This document shows, piece by piece, positions 10,392 through 21,027 of a DNA stretch of 64,000 nt; the stretch's first letter is position 1, and each line of letters begins with the position of its first letter. Source of the stretch: Emiliania huxleyi CCMP1516 (Eukaryota > Haptophyta > Isochrysidales > Noelaerhabdaceae). Below the pieces are notes generated by a model. It saw only the letters and a program-made list of their open reading frames with translations, did not search any database and was not told the DNA's origin. Where the stretch lies: contig NW_005200881.1 in the NCBI RefSeq assembly GCF_000372725.1, positions 416,112 to 480,111 of the forward strand. The letters are read 5' to 3'. Position numbers and translations under genes: made by a program.

Positions 10392-10975
10392 GGTCAATCA
10401 ACACCTACACTGAAAATATCCCCCCCCCCGCCGCACCCTCCCCCCTGCAGCCTGCCGCCTGCCGCCTGCGGCGCTGCGCGCGGGCCTTCTAGGCCCGCGG
10501 GGAGTCTCTCCATCCCCAGGGCATCCAGTCGAATCCAGGGATCGCACCTCAACCTGGCCGCGAATTTTCTTTCTTCTCAATAACAAGGCCGCCGCATCCT
10601 GTACCGTGTTTGTTATGACCCCCCCCAATGAACACACCAGAGAGGGAGGGCGAGACGATCGAGGGGTCCCGTACCATGCGGAACCGACCCTATCCATCCA
10701 GTGCTCAGAAAGAAAGAAAGAAAGAAAACAGACAACCCAAGGGGCTCAAGGCCGCCGCAGCCGCCTTTTTTGGTTGTGGCAGCGAGCAAGGACGGGCACG
10801 TTGTCCTATGCAGAGCCGGGTTGACCCAGGCGGCCGTAGCGGCGATCCGACCGGTCCGGCAAAGGGTGCGGAGCCAGCCACCTGCATAGCGACAGCCCTG
10901 CTCCTCTGCATCAGCACTTTTCTGGCCCGGCTGCTCGCCCCACGCGGCGCTCAACCGCAAGATGGCGTGTGGCGC
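10392..10975. repeat. Repeat-rich spacer with dispersed repeat B
   Basis: Bases 10606-10702 are repeat B in forward orientation. At 10566-10591 the motif CTTCTCAATAACAAGGC also occurs at 43481-43500, just upstream of the DUF3445 gene. An (AAAG)n tract at 10707-10725 leads into CAGACAACCCAAGG, shared with 27449-27562. The ATG-bearing frames here run through the repeat and are not supported as genes. Confidence 0.6.
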
Positions 10976-11673
10976 ATGCGCGGCGGTCTTTGGATAAACC
11001 GGCACGGCATGGCGCTGTACGAGGAGGACGCGGGCGAGAGCGACGACTCCGCCGATGACGACGAACTTGGCAGCGCGCGGCCAGCCGCGTCGCACACATT
11101 CACATCCCACCCTCTTTGCAACCACAGACAGGTTCTGCGTACGCCGCTGGCTGCAGCGGTTGCAAAGTCACGCCTTCGGGCCACGCCCATTATATCTCAC
11201 CCGCTTTCGCCACACGCCCGTTACCTCGCCCGCCCCGCGCACGCCCGCGCCTCCGTATGCGTGCTCACTCACGCTCTCTCTGAGCAAGCCGCCGTGTGCG
11301 CGCAGATGCCCCCGGGAGGAAGGGAGGGAGGGGCGTTTCGTTGTAAATTGATGAGAGGACTAGCACTCACCGCCCGCACACTGCCGCCCATCCCTCCAAA
11401 CGGGCTTCTTGGGTGGAAAGATATGCCACCGGCCGGCGCCTTCCGGTTACTCAAAACGGTGTGGAGACACATTCTCTCGGCGCCGTCGCGGGTAAGCAGA
11501 GGCGGGGCGGTCTCCGCTTGTATGTTCTGCGTCAGGGTTGCGCTGCAGACGAACGGCTCAAACTCGCGCGTTGGCCACGTCGCCATCGTCGACAAGAAGG
11601 TGCCAGTAGCGTACTTTAGTAGCGGCTGCGTGCCGAGCAAGAGCTGTACAACCCGCCTCTTCCCTCCCCGCAG

Positions 11674-13614
11674 GAGCCCAACGGTCGCGGGCTCCACGTG
11701 CGGCTGCTCACGTGCCACGCGCGGGACCTATGGCTCCCCGCCGCGCTCAAGGGAAACGCCTGGCAGCCTCTCGAGAGCTGCCGCGTGCGGGTGGCGTACC
11801 TCGAGGACGACGCCTCGGACCGTGCGACTGTCTACGAGGGCCAAGTGGTGTCCCTCGACGCGAAGGAGCTGGGGATCCAGGTGCAGTTCGAGGGATCGCC
11901 CCTCGAGTGGGTCTCCTTGCTGGAGGCACGCCCGCCGAGTGTCGTCGGCCGCACTGCCAGCCCCCGGCCCCGCACCGGACGCCCTCTTGCCTCTAGGATG
12001 AGTGGGAGTGGGCAGACATGGAGCGGCCCTCTCACGCGTCGATCACCGATGCGCTGCGCCGCCGCGCCGAGCACGAGGCGCAGCTCGCCGCCGACTGCAA
12101 CGCCGCCGACGCCGCTGCCTACGCCGCCGACGCCACGCACGGCGCGCCGCCCAGCGGCCGGCAGCAGCAGGCTGCCAGCGGTGGAGCGGCGGCAGCCTGC
12201 GGAGGCGTAGGGGGCGGGAGCGGCGGGAGTGGGCGCGGCGGAGGGCGCGGCGGAGGGCGCGGCGGAGGGCGCGGCGGTGCTGGCCGCGGCGGCCGCACGG
12301 CCGGCGCTGCACCGACCGGAGAAGGCGGAGGCGGAGGCGGAGGGGTCGGGGCAGGCGTCACGGGCGGGCGCAGCGGAGGGAGGGGCGCGTCGCAGCCGCG
12401 GCCGGCGAGTCGCGAGGTGGTGCCCTTCTCCACCGCGATGCAGCTGATCGACAGCGCTTGCGCCGCCAACGGCCAGAGCGAGGCGCCCGAGATGGCTGGC
12501 ATGCGGCGCGTGGCTGCGGCTGTCAGGACGCTCGCGCGCACAGACGCGCGGCGGATGCAGGACGTGGAGGACTGGCGGACGGCGGTGTCTTGGCTGCGCG
12601 CGCACTCGGCCCTGGGCGCGCGCGCGCTGCTCGAGCTCCTCCACTTGGGCGCCCTCGACCGCCTGGTGCGGCTGATCGACTTCGAGGACGCGGCGCTCGC
12701 AGAGGACGCTGCGGTGGCATGCATCAACGCGGCGCTGCAGCCGCAGTGCCGCGCGGCGCTGCTCGCAAAGAACGCCGTGCGTCACGCGGTGCAAATCGTG
12801 CACGGCACCGAGAGGCAGCGCGGCCTCGGGCTCGCGCTGCTGCAGAACCTGACCATCTCGCACAAGTCGCACCAGGCGGTGGCCGACAGCGGGCTGCTCC
12901 AGATGATGCCCCAGCTGCTGGAAGCGCAGTCGAGCGTGCGGCACAAGGCGTGCGCGATGCTGCAGCACCTCTCCTCCAACCCCGAGCTGATGCAGGCGCT
13001 CGGCGGCTCGCAGCTCATCCCGCTCATGTTTTTCGTCATGTCGTCCGAGGTGGACGAGCCGTGCTTGTGCGCCGCCCTCTCCACCCTCGTCAACATCTCC
13101 TCCCACTTCCCCGACGAGCAAACCTTCCGCGCACAAAAGCTGCTCCACCGGCTCCAGCAGCTCAGCGCGTACCCAGCGGCGCGCGAACTCGTCGCGGCCA
13201 TCGCCACAAACCTCGCTTCCGAGCCGACGCAGCACAACGCCCTCGCAAACCACGGCCTCCTCGGCCTCGTTTACCCGCCCTCCGCCTCCGCTGGAGGCGG
13301 AGGAGGAGGCGGAGGCGGAGGCGGCGGAGGCGGCGGCGCAGGCGGAGGAGGCGGAGGCGGCGGAGGCAGAGGCAGAGGCGGCGGCGGCGGCGGAGGCCCG
13401 AGCGGCGCCCCAAACCATGCCGCTCAGGCCTGGGCTCACCACGGCGAGGCGGCGCACCACCTCGCAGGCGGCGGCAGCGCCGGCAGGGCAGTGGCCGAGG
13501 TTGGCTTTCCGCCTGGAGTGGCCGCAAACGGCTACGATCCTCGAGCCGCACAGCACAGCCAGCATCAGCAGCAGCAGATGTTGATGTTGCGGCAGCAGCA
13601 GCAGCAACAGCAGC

Positions 13615-13659
<45 letters not shown>

Positions 13660-14075
13660 CTTTCCCATACCAAGGGGCGCAGTATGGGAATGGCAGCTGG
13701 CACGGGTGCGAGATGCCGTACCAGGGCGTGGCTAGCGGCAGCGACGCTGGCGGGAGCAACGTTGGCGGTTGGGGCGGAGGGAGTGCTTGCGATGGGGGGT
13801 CAGAGGCGGAGCGGTGCGGGAGTGCAGCTGGACCAGCGATGGGCGGAGAGGTGGACGATGGGGAGGAAGGCGAGGAGGCGGGCGATGGCATGGAGCTGGA
13901 GGAGGGCGAGGAGGAGAGCGAGGAGGAGGAGGAGGGCGAGGGCGAGGGCCCGGCGGAGGGCGATGTGGATGGCGAGCGGTTGCGCAGCATGGACAGCGTG
14001 GATCGCGAGACGGTCCAGCAGATGCTCGCGCTTGTGCACCAGCAGCAGCCTTGGTATGGCGGCAGCGGGGCGTGA
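11674..14075 (+). CDS. ARM-repeat-like protein with polyGly and polyQ tracts (5' end unresolved)
   Basis: Two exons are clear: 11674-11925 and 11997-14075, joined across a 71-base GC-AG intron with the frame kept (PLEWVSLLE then DEWEWADME). The first exon contains a beta-rich segment (RVRVAYLEDD, VYEGQVVSLD, GIQVQFEGSPLEW) reminiscent of Tudor-like readers, a weak call. After a Gly/Arg-rich linker, residues encoded at about 12430-13250 form helical repeats of armadillo type (GARALLELLHLGALDRLVRL; LGLALLQNLTIS; SSVRHKACAMLQHLSSNPEL). A Gly run, a Gln run (13562-13659) and an acidic tail follow. Upstream exons are likely; 10976-11070 encodes an acidic stretch (MALYEEDAGESDDSADDDEL) and 11400-11489 another candidate, but the joins are not resolved. 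Function unknown; probably a scaffold or chromatin-associated protein. Confidence 0.68.
13562..13659 (+). repeat. CAG repeat coding for polyglutamine
   Basis: CAG-rich tract with a pure run near 13619-13658 inside the ARM-like gene. Likely length-polymorphic. Confidence 0.9.
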
Positions 14076-15693
14076 GGCGAAGAGGCCCAGTGCCCAGCTC
14101 TTGCCGGCCCTCGCGCTCCAATGTGCAATGAGGTGAGAACCTCGGCGGCGAGGTGCGAATGTCTAAGGTTCGGTTCGGCTTCGGGAGACAGCGACCTCTC
14201 TCTCGATCTCTCAAAGAGAGAGCGGTCCTTGTCGAATTGTCAGCTTCAGTCCACACAGTCACAGATCACAAGAAAGAAGTAGTCTCTTAGACAACCGCGC
14301 ATAATACAGATTACTGTTCCCGGGCATTATAGTCCGCTATATTATAATTAATAATACCGCCAACTTCGTCGGCGGGCACTGTGGTTCAGGTTGGGTAGCC
14401 TAGTAGGCTAAGTTCTGAGCCTCGAGGCTTAACGGGTCTAACTAAGTGTGACCGGTCACGCTCGGGTGTGTACGCGGTCTAAGATCGGCGGGAGCCTCTT
14501 ATGCGGGCTAAGTCGGCCGTGATCAGTTAGAGGGTTGCCTCAAAGAATTTCTTCATGAATTTCTTCGCCTGCGGCGGGCGGGCGTCGCAAACTTGCGCAC
14601 GGAGGCTGAGAGGAGGGCGTGCGCGGCAAGTGGCGACGGCACTTGTAGCTTGTTGACCCATGGGGTCGTGCAAAATATCCAGGGTTTACACATTTTATTT
14701 AGCAGACCGTGGGCCGGACCGGGCAGCCTGGCTGGGCTGTGGCTGGGCGGGGGGGGGGGGGGGGGGGCTTCCTGCAGAGACCCGGAACTGGCCACCTCGT
14801 GTCGTCTAAGTTCGTGTGGTGAGTCCGATCACCAGCGTCTAAGTTTGAGAGCCCGTTTCCTTCCGGGGGCTTAGTTCAGCGCTCGGCTCGGCGAGCAGGT
14901 CTAAGTTTTGGGCAACCCTCTACCCCTGCTACCCAACCATATTGTCGGCGGTGTAGAGCACTCGCTTGCTTTTTTTCGCTCCAGTCCTGCGGATCTTCAT
15001 AGTAGACCGGAGGGCTACGAAGCCTTCACACTCCAAGGGGCTGGGTGTAGAGAGCGACACCCCGCGCCCTAAAGCCGTACCGGGTATCCGCGCTAAATGA
15101 AGAGTAAGCCTACCCAAAGCGCCGTTTTTTATGACCAATACGAGCCGTCCCCCCCTGACCCCACCCCCCCTGGACGCGTCCACCCTCCGTCCAACATTCG
15201 CATCCCTACTAATACGGGGTGTGGAGGGTGAGTTGACCAGGGGTTATGCGCCGGGCCCTCCTGCTCGGCTCTAGCCAGTAGACAAGTCTTGTCATCAACA
15301 GAGTAGAAGGATCTGACCTCGGGGCCGATGTGACCAAGCGCTGGTGCCGTGGTTTTACCTCCCACCCATGGTCTCACAGTGTGCCGACAGTCGCCGAGCA
15401 GTGTCGCTTTCACACAAGCCGCAGCACAAGTGACTGAGGGCCAGTGTGCAGTGAGGGCGAGCCCATCGCTGTGACAGCTGTGGGCAGCCGCACAGTAGGC
15501 TGTGCCATCTGTGCAGAGCGTGTGAGCAGCAGAGGAGCTGCTCTCCAGGCTTCAGTCGCAAAGAGGTGCATGCCACCGAAGGCGCTGTCGAGGTTCGCCG
15601 AGCGCGGCGCAGGTTCAGGGACACCGTCACCGACGAGCGCGTTGGACTTTTCACTCCGGACGAAGACGGCACACAGCGGACGGTGCGGGGCGT
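14076..15693. other. Long spacer without a supported gene
   Basis: Mixed composition, including an AT-rich patch (14290-14360) and a G run (14751-14767). No open frame shows convincing coding bias and no RNA gene was recognised. Confidence 0.45.
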
Positions 15694-15860
15694 GTGCCCG
15701 TCACAGCGGCGAGGCGCGGGACCGTCTGTGGCGAAGTGAGTCGCGTCCCTGAATTTCCGTCAACTCACCCTCCACACCCTCTAGGATTCCTACATACTTA
15801 TCGCTGGCGAACTTGCTCTGGGTATGGCGCGGGGCCCCCAGAGGGTGTCCATGCGGCGCG

Positions 15861-16760
15861 AGACGCCTCCGCCGGCCTCGACTGCGAGCGGACGAGTTCT
15901 GCCGCCTCCGCCGTAGCCGAGCGATCGGCCAGCGCCTCTGCCGCCAGCGCCATCGCCGTCGGCTGTACCGTCGAGCAAGGCATCGCCGTCAAGTGCGCTG
16001 CCTCGCCTCGCACGGCCGGCGCCCTTCTGGCCAGCGCGCGAGACGCCTGCGCCGCCCTCGACTACGACCGGACGCGCCCTGCCGCTGCCTCCGCCGTAGC
16101 CGAACGATCGGCCAGCGCCTCTGCCGCCAGCGCCGTCGCCGTCGGCCGTACCGTCGAGCAAGGCATCGCCTCCGTCAAGACCTTCGTCTTCGAGCGTGAT
16201 GCCGCGCCTCGCACGGCCGGCGCCCTTCGGGCCAGCGCGCGAGACGCCTCCGCCGGCCTCGACTGCGAGCGGACGAGCTCTGCCGCAGCCTCCGCCGTAG
16301 CCGAGCGATCGGCCAGCGCCTCTGCCGCCAGCGCCATCGCCGTCGGCCGTACCGTCGAGCAAGGCTTCGCCTCCGTCAAGTGCGATGACTCGGCTCGCAC
16401 GGCCGGCGCTCTTCGGGCCAGCGCGCGAGACGCCTCCGCCGGCCTCGACTGCGAGCGGACGAGCTCTGCCGCCTCCGCCGTAGCCGAACGATCGGCCAGC
16501 GCCTCTGCCGCCAGCGCCGTCGCCGTCGGCCGTACCGTCGAGCAAGGCATCGCCTCCGTCAAGACCTTCGTCTTCGAGCGTGATGCCGCGCCTCGCACGG
16601 CCGGCGCCCTTCGGGCCAGCGCGCGAGACGCCTCCGCCGGCCTCGACTGCGAGCGGACGAGCTCTGCCGCAGCCTCCGCCGTAGCCGAGCGATCGGCCAG
16701 CGCCTCTGCCGCCAGCGCCATCGCCGTCGGCTGTACCGTCGAGGGCGTCGCCGTCGCTAC
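15861..16760. repeat. Five tandem copies of a 179-201 base repeat
   Basis: Copies begin at 15861, 16040, 16241, 16427 and 16625, each starting GAGACGCCT. They are open in a plus-strand frame (15694-17112, with ASASAAS and VGRTVEQG recurring) and also in minus-strand frames (for example 16062-17024). I therefore do not call a gene with confidence. If coding, the product would be an Ala/Ser-rich repetitive protein. Confidence 0.85.
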
Positions 16761-16914
16761 CGTCGAGAACTCGAGTCTCGCCTTTGAGCGTGATCGCTCG
16801 CCTTGCACCGCCGGCGCTTCACATTGTTCACGCGCTGGCACCTCTTCGTGGATCGTGCTCGACCAGGTCGAGCACTCCATTTTCTTCTCGTTGCGTGCAG
16901 ATCTGCGAGCGCCA

Positions 16915-17345
16915 CATGGGGCTGCCAATTCCATGCCGAGGGCCACCCCAGCACAGTCATGGGGCAAAGGGGTCCGCACCTCCGGCTCCGCGCCGCGCCT
17001 CGCCTCCGTCAAGGGCGACCTCAAGCGCGCCGAGACGTACAGCGACGGCGCAGCTCAAGACAAGGGTAGCGCCGAGACGTGCAGCGACGGCGCAGCTCAA
17101 AGACAAGGGTAGCGCCGAGACGTGCAGCGACGGCGCAGCTCAAGACAAGGGTAGCGCCGAGACGTACAGCGACGGCGCGCCGCTCCTCGCCCGAGACAAG
17201 GGCGCGCCGCATGGGGCTGCCAATTCCATGATGGATTATCTCCGGTGAGATCCAGGGCCACCCCAGCGCAGACATGGGGCAAAGGGGTCCACACCTTCGG
17301 CTCCGCGCCGCGCCTCGCCTCCGTCAAGGGCGACCTCGCCTCCGT
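16915..17345. repeat. Direct repeat pair plus short tandem units
   Basis: A segment starting CATGGGGCTGCCAATTCCAT at about 16914 is repeated at about 17212, and both copies continue into GGCCACCCCAGC and TGGGGCAAAGGGGTCC. The second copy carries an extra 20-odd bases. Between them are several about 42-base units containing AGACAAGGGTAGCGCCGAGA. Further Pro/Arg-coding tandem units run to about 17510. Confidence 0.8.
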
Positions 17346-17599
17346 CAAGGGCGACCACGGCCTGCGCCCTCGTGCCCGCGCCGTCTCCGGCCTGCGCCCC
17401 AGCGCCCGCGCCTTCTCTCTCTCCGGCCTGCGCCCTCGCGCCCGCGCCGGCTCCGGCCTGCGCCCCTGCGCCCGCGCCTTCTCTCTCTCCGGCTCCGCGC
17501 CGCGCCTCGCCTCCGTCAATCGCGACCTCAAGCCGTCCTCTTTCTTCTCGCTGCGCGACTCGATCATGAACATCTCGCACGAGTAGAGCCTCTCGCTTC

Positions 17600-18438
17600 C
17601 CCTCGGGGGAGTCCAGTCTGATCGGGGGGAATTGCCCCACGTCCGCGTAAGCTTCCCAGGCGCGGCAGACTTTGCATGTTTGTCCCATCTCCACATCTTC
17701 TCAGGTCATACCGACCTGGGGGGGGCGTTGGAATGCGGAGATAGTAACTACTCTCTGTGGTGCCCCCTTGGTACTTTGCTCGTGTCCCGCGTGACCCTCT
17801 GTCTCACATGAGTTTCTTCCCTCGATTGTGTCACGCGGGGTTGCCGCTTTCTGTGTTGCTTTTGTACGCGGCTCGCGCCCTGCTTCTTGTGTCTTACATC
17901 TTTTGTACGACCCTAAGCGCGACCCCGGCTGCCCCTTGTTCGAGGCTACACGCCGGTGCCACTCTCGCGTTTCGAACGCCTTGAACTCGGGACTCGAATC
18001 ACCCTCGCGAGAGTCGATCCTGCTTTGTTAGACCTAAAGGTCGGCGCTTCGACCAACTAGGCCGCCTTAGGTGCCCTTGGAGCACTTGGAGTGCAGTCAT
18101 CAACCTCACATCCAGGGCCGGGGAGCTGAGGAGCGCACCCAGCGGGCCGGATGATCGGGATCGGGTTACGGCTAGAGAGCCCTAAGCGCGCGCCAACCCG
18201 AGTATTGACCGCGCAAGATAAAGGGGGACTAAGGGCTCTGCCCGCAAGGCGCCCGCGTCGCAGACGCGGTACTCAGCTTCGTAACCCGTGAAAACAAAAG
18301 CAGGACCGTGGCTCCCAAATACGACAACGTCGGGGCAAGTTTGGTAAACGCCATAACATGGGCGATCCAGCGCTTCCTTCGATTGGACGGACGAAATGAT
18401 CGGGGAAAAGCGCATCGCGACATCTCTGGGGTCACCAT
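17600..18438. other. Spacer with a tRNA-like stretch and a dispersed repeat
   Basis: No supported gene. Bases 17985-18060 on the minus strand have an A-box-like GGCCTAGTTGG and a B-box-like GATTCGAGTCC, but the arms do not pair as in a working tRNA. Bases 18070-18187 are a dispersed repeat shared with 27297-27415. Confidence 0.5.
18070..18187 (+). repeat. Dispersed repeat D, copy 1
   Basis: About 118 bases (GGAGCACTTGGAGTGCAGTC; CCGGGGAGCTGAG; GCGGGCCGGATGATCGG) nearly identical to 27297-27415. In this copy a degenerate tRNA-like sequence lies immediately to the left. Confidence 0.85.
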
Positions 18439-20073
18439 ATGCCGGACCGGCATAAGACATACCGGCTTACGCTCACGCCTGCGACCGAGGCGGAGCTGCT
18501 GCGGCTGAAGGAGTGCGGAGAGAACAAGCAGCTGCTGTCCCGTTGCGCGCTGTGGTGCAGCAGCGGCGCCCTTGAGGCGATCATCGTGCTCCAGAAGAAG
18601 CGCTATCCGTACCAGGTGGGCCAAGCTGGTGAGTGGGGTGAATGCATCTTGCCGGGGCCGTGGCAGGCGATCGAGTTCGACGACGCTCAGTGGCGAGCAG
18701 TTGCCGTGATGCAGGGCGCATGGGTCCGTGACTGGACGCAACGGGGCAGGCGCACTGACCTCACCGCACAGGCCGAGCCGCTTCTCCCACCACTTCCCCC
18801 GCTTCAACCGCCGGATCAGCAGCAGCCGGGTGATACGGTTCCTCTACCCGACCCAGCCGCGCTGCATCCCACACCGCAGCCGCCCCCGATGCCATGGGTC
18901 CCACGAGAAAGTTTTACGTGCGCCGGGCTCACCGACAAACCGCCAAGATTCTGGAGATCACTGGCCGATGCTATGCCCGCGCTGACGACACAGCCACGAT
19001 TCAATGAGAGTGCCGAGGCACAGGCAGAACGGCTACAGCTGCCTCTCCTAGACCCACGCAACGCCGACCACGACAACCACAAGTGGTCAGCGCAGCCGCC
19101 GGTCAAACGCGTGTGCTATCAATCAATGCGGCCGTGCGAATGGAAGCAGACGTGGTACACCGATGCATTCCAGTGGGTTGAGTACAAAACTGAGCTGGTG
19201 CGCTTCTTACATGCACTGCGTTGCATTGTCGATGGTACCACCGAGTACCTGGACGTCGAGTTTGCGCCTGAGATGTGGCGCTTGAGGGGCGGCGGCGTCA
19301 ACTGCTACCCGTGCAAAAACGCGCGGGCGCGAGAGGAGTTTGACGAAGACCCGTGTGAGCTATGCGGTGCCGGGATGGAGGAGCCGTGCCAAGAGCACTG
19401 TGTCATTCCAAGGGCCGCACGCAACTGGTGGACTGCGTACGAGGCAGAGCTGAGCGGACAATGGCCGGCGTGGTGGAGCTCAGGCGGACTATCGGATTAT
19501 CGGATTCCCCGCCGCGGCTGGTGCGTTGCACAGCGTACTCTACTGCGTGTGAAGCTGCTGCTGGCTCGCATGGTGCTCAACCGTGGCGACTCGCTGGCCA
19601 TGCGATGCCTCATCCTCGCTGGCACGCCCCCTACTCCCAAGTTTGCGGACCAGCACAAACCGCCACTCCACCAACGACTGCTGCACTTCCGCGGTGTGAT
19701 CCACTTCAGCAATTACGATGGTGCAGCAAAGGAGCTGGAGAGCATGCAGACGTCGACGTTGTATCCTGAACGTCGCAATATGGACATCAGCGAGATTGCA
19801 GCCAAGTACGGGATAGCCTATGGCCCTCAGCCATTGCACTACATCATTGAGTCGAGCACGTTCAGCCGCAACTTGCTTGGAGTGAGGCTCAGGCAACCGC
19901 ATCACGGTCTTCCANNNNNNNNNNNNNNNNNNNNNNNNNNNNNNNNNNNNNNNNNNNNNNNNNNNNNNNNNNNNNNNNNNNNNNNNNNNNNNNNNNNNNN
20001 NNNNNNNNNNNNNNAGATCGACGAGGCCCAGAGATTGACCTTGATCGCTTTGCTCCTCCATGATCAAGTTTAG
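18439..20073 (+). CDS. Unknown protein with a Cys-rich, zinc-binding-like cluster
   Basis: Single open frame of 544 codons interrupted by a 100-N gap near the 3' end, so the C-terminus is uncertain. No family recognised. The start gives MPDRHKTYRLTLTPATEAEL. There is a Pro/Gln-rich linker (about residues 115-155) and, near residues 285-320, a cluster CYPC, CELC, then CQEHC that could bind zinc. GC content and third-position bias are lower than in the metabolic genes nearby, which together with repeat D upstream suggests an element-encoded or recently acquired gene. No transposase catalytic motif is visible. Confidence 0.6.
   Translation: MPDRHKTYRLTLTPATEAELLRLKECGENKQLLSRCALWCSSGALEAIIVLQKKRYPYQVGQAGEWGECILPGPWQAIEFDDAQWRAVAVMQGAWVRDWTQRGRRTDLTAQAEPLLPPLPPLQPPDQQQPGDTVPLPDPAALHPTPQPPPMPWVPRESFTCAGLTDKPPRFWRSLADAMPALTTQPRFNESAEAQAERLQLPLLDPRNADHDNHKWSAQPPVKRVCYQSMRPCEWKQTWYTDAFQWVEYKTELVRFLHALRCIVDGTTEYLDVEFAPEMWRLRGGGVNCYPCKNARAREEFDEDPCELCGAGMEEPCQEHCVIPRAARNWWTAYEAELSGQWPAWWSSGGLSDYRIPRRGWCVAQRTLLRVKLLLARMVLNRGDSLAMRCLILAGTPPTPKFADQHKPPLHQRLLHFRGVIHFSNYDGAAKELESMQTSTLYPERRNMDISEIAAKYGIAYGPQPLHYIIESSTFSRNLLGVRLRQPHHGLPXXXXXXXXXXXXXXXXXXXXXXXXXXXXXXXXXXIDEAQRLTLIALLLHDQV
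19915..20014. other. Assembly gap (100 N)
   Basis: Exactly 100 N, a typical placeholder of unknown true size, inside the unknown Cys-rich gene. Confidence 0.99.
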
Positions 20074-20302
20074 GCTCTAGGCGTATTCTAAGCTATGTCT
20101 GGTACGGAGGATGATCCATATGGTGGAATATAGGAAGCAAGGGATTCGCTCCAAATGGGGGACGGTCTTCTGTAAGAGTATTAGATGATGTCGGAGGTAA
20201 TTCAGGGTAAGGCTATGGTTTTGGTGAAAGGATACGTCTAATGTCAGGGCAAGCGTCTGTCTGATGTGTGAGGTGTTCTGTGTGAGTGGTCGGCCGTTAG
20301 AG

Positions 20303-20388
20303 GTGAGGGGTGAGGGGTGAGGGGTGAGGGTGAGGGGTGAGGGGTGAGGGGTGAGGGGTGAGGGGTGGTGAGGGTGAGGGTGAGTCTA
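20303..20388 (+). repeat. GGTGAGGG minisatellite
   Basis: About eleven units of 7-8 bases (GTGAGGG/GGTGAGGG). It lies in the spacer 20074-20421, where I see no gene. Confidence 0.9.
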
Positions 20389-20421
20389 GCAGCGATGCAA
20401 TCACCGTCTCGGGGTCCTCGC

Positions 20422-20874
20422 TCACCTTCTCGGTGTCCTGAGGGCGAGAGGAGGCGGCGAGAGGAAGCGGTGAGAGGAGGCGGCGAGAGGAGGCGGTGAG
20501 AGGAGGCGGTGAGAGGAGGCGCTGAGAGGAGGCGGGGAGAGGAGGCGGCGGGGAGGAGGCGGCGAGAGGAGGCGGTGAGAGGAGGCGGCGAGAGGAGGCG
20601 GGGAGCTCGCCATGCTGAACCGGGCGGCGGCCCGCCGCCGCTGTTGGTCGGCCGTGCGCTTCGCCTTGCGCTCCGTCGGCGTCATCTTGTTGGCCTTGCG
20701 CTTCTCTGCAGCAGCGTGCGAGGCGGCGAGCTGATGCCCAGGCGCCTCCGGCTGCGCCTGCCGGATGACGCCGGCGCGCCTACGCGAGTGCTGCGCCGGC
20801 GCCGCATCCTCGGCGGCGGACGACGTCGTGGACGGCGCCGGAGCGCGCTCCTTGCCGAGGGGCACCATGTACAT
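20422..20874 (-). CDS. Small basic hypothetical protein with SPPPL repeats
   Basis: 150-residue frame on the minus strand, diverging from the gene at 21028 with 153 bases between starts. The N-terminal half has coding-like composition with a basic segment (MTPTERKAKRTADQQRRRAA, about 65-84) that could contact nucleic acid. The C-terminal half is encoded by a GAGAGGAGGCGGY minisatellite (20445-20605) and reads as repeated ASSHRLLSPPPL. The repeat may lie in an intron or 3' UTR, so the true C-terminus is doubtful. Confidence 0.42.
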   Translation of the reverse strand: MYMVPLGKERAPAPSTTSSAAEDAAPAQHSRRRAGVIRQAQPEAPGHQLAASHAAAEKRKANKMTPTERKAKRTADQQRRRAAARFSMASSPPPLAASSHRLLSPPPPRRLLSPPPLSASSHRLLSPPPLAASSHRFLSPPPLALRTPRR

Positions 20875-21027
20875 GTGTGCTGGGTGGCGGCTTCACTCTG
20901 CTGAAACGGAAAACCGGCCGCGGGGAAATATAAGGTAAGATGTCAGGCTTGCCCGCTGGCCGGGACGGAGGCGGTCCCGGCAAACACAACCGAGGAAGAG
21001 ACAGCGAGAACAGCGGCTGACAAGATC

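Noticed and set aside
11832..13703. 623-residue minus-strand frame and the Arg-rich plus frame at 12002
   Set aside because: Antisense and out-of-frame shadows of the ARM-like gene; composition is that of GC-rich non-coding frames.
17985..18060. Functional tRNA gene on the minus strand
   Set aside because: A- and B-box-like sequences are present but the T and anticodon stems do not pair.
18182..18460. 93-codon minus-strand frame
   Set aside because: Overlaps repeat D and the start of the Cys-rich gene; no motif to support it.
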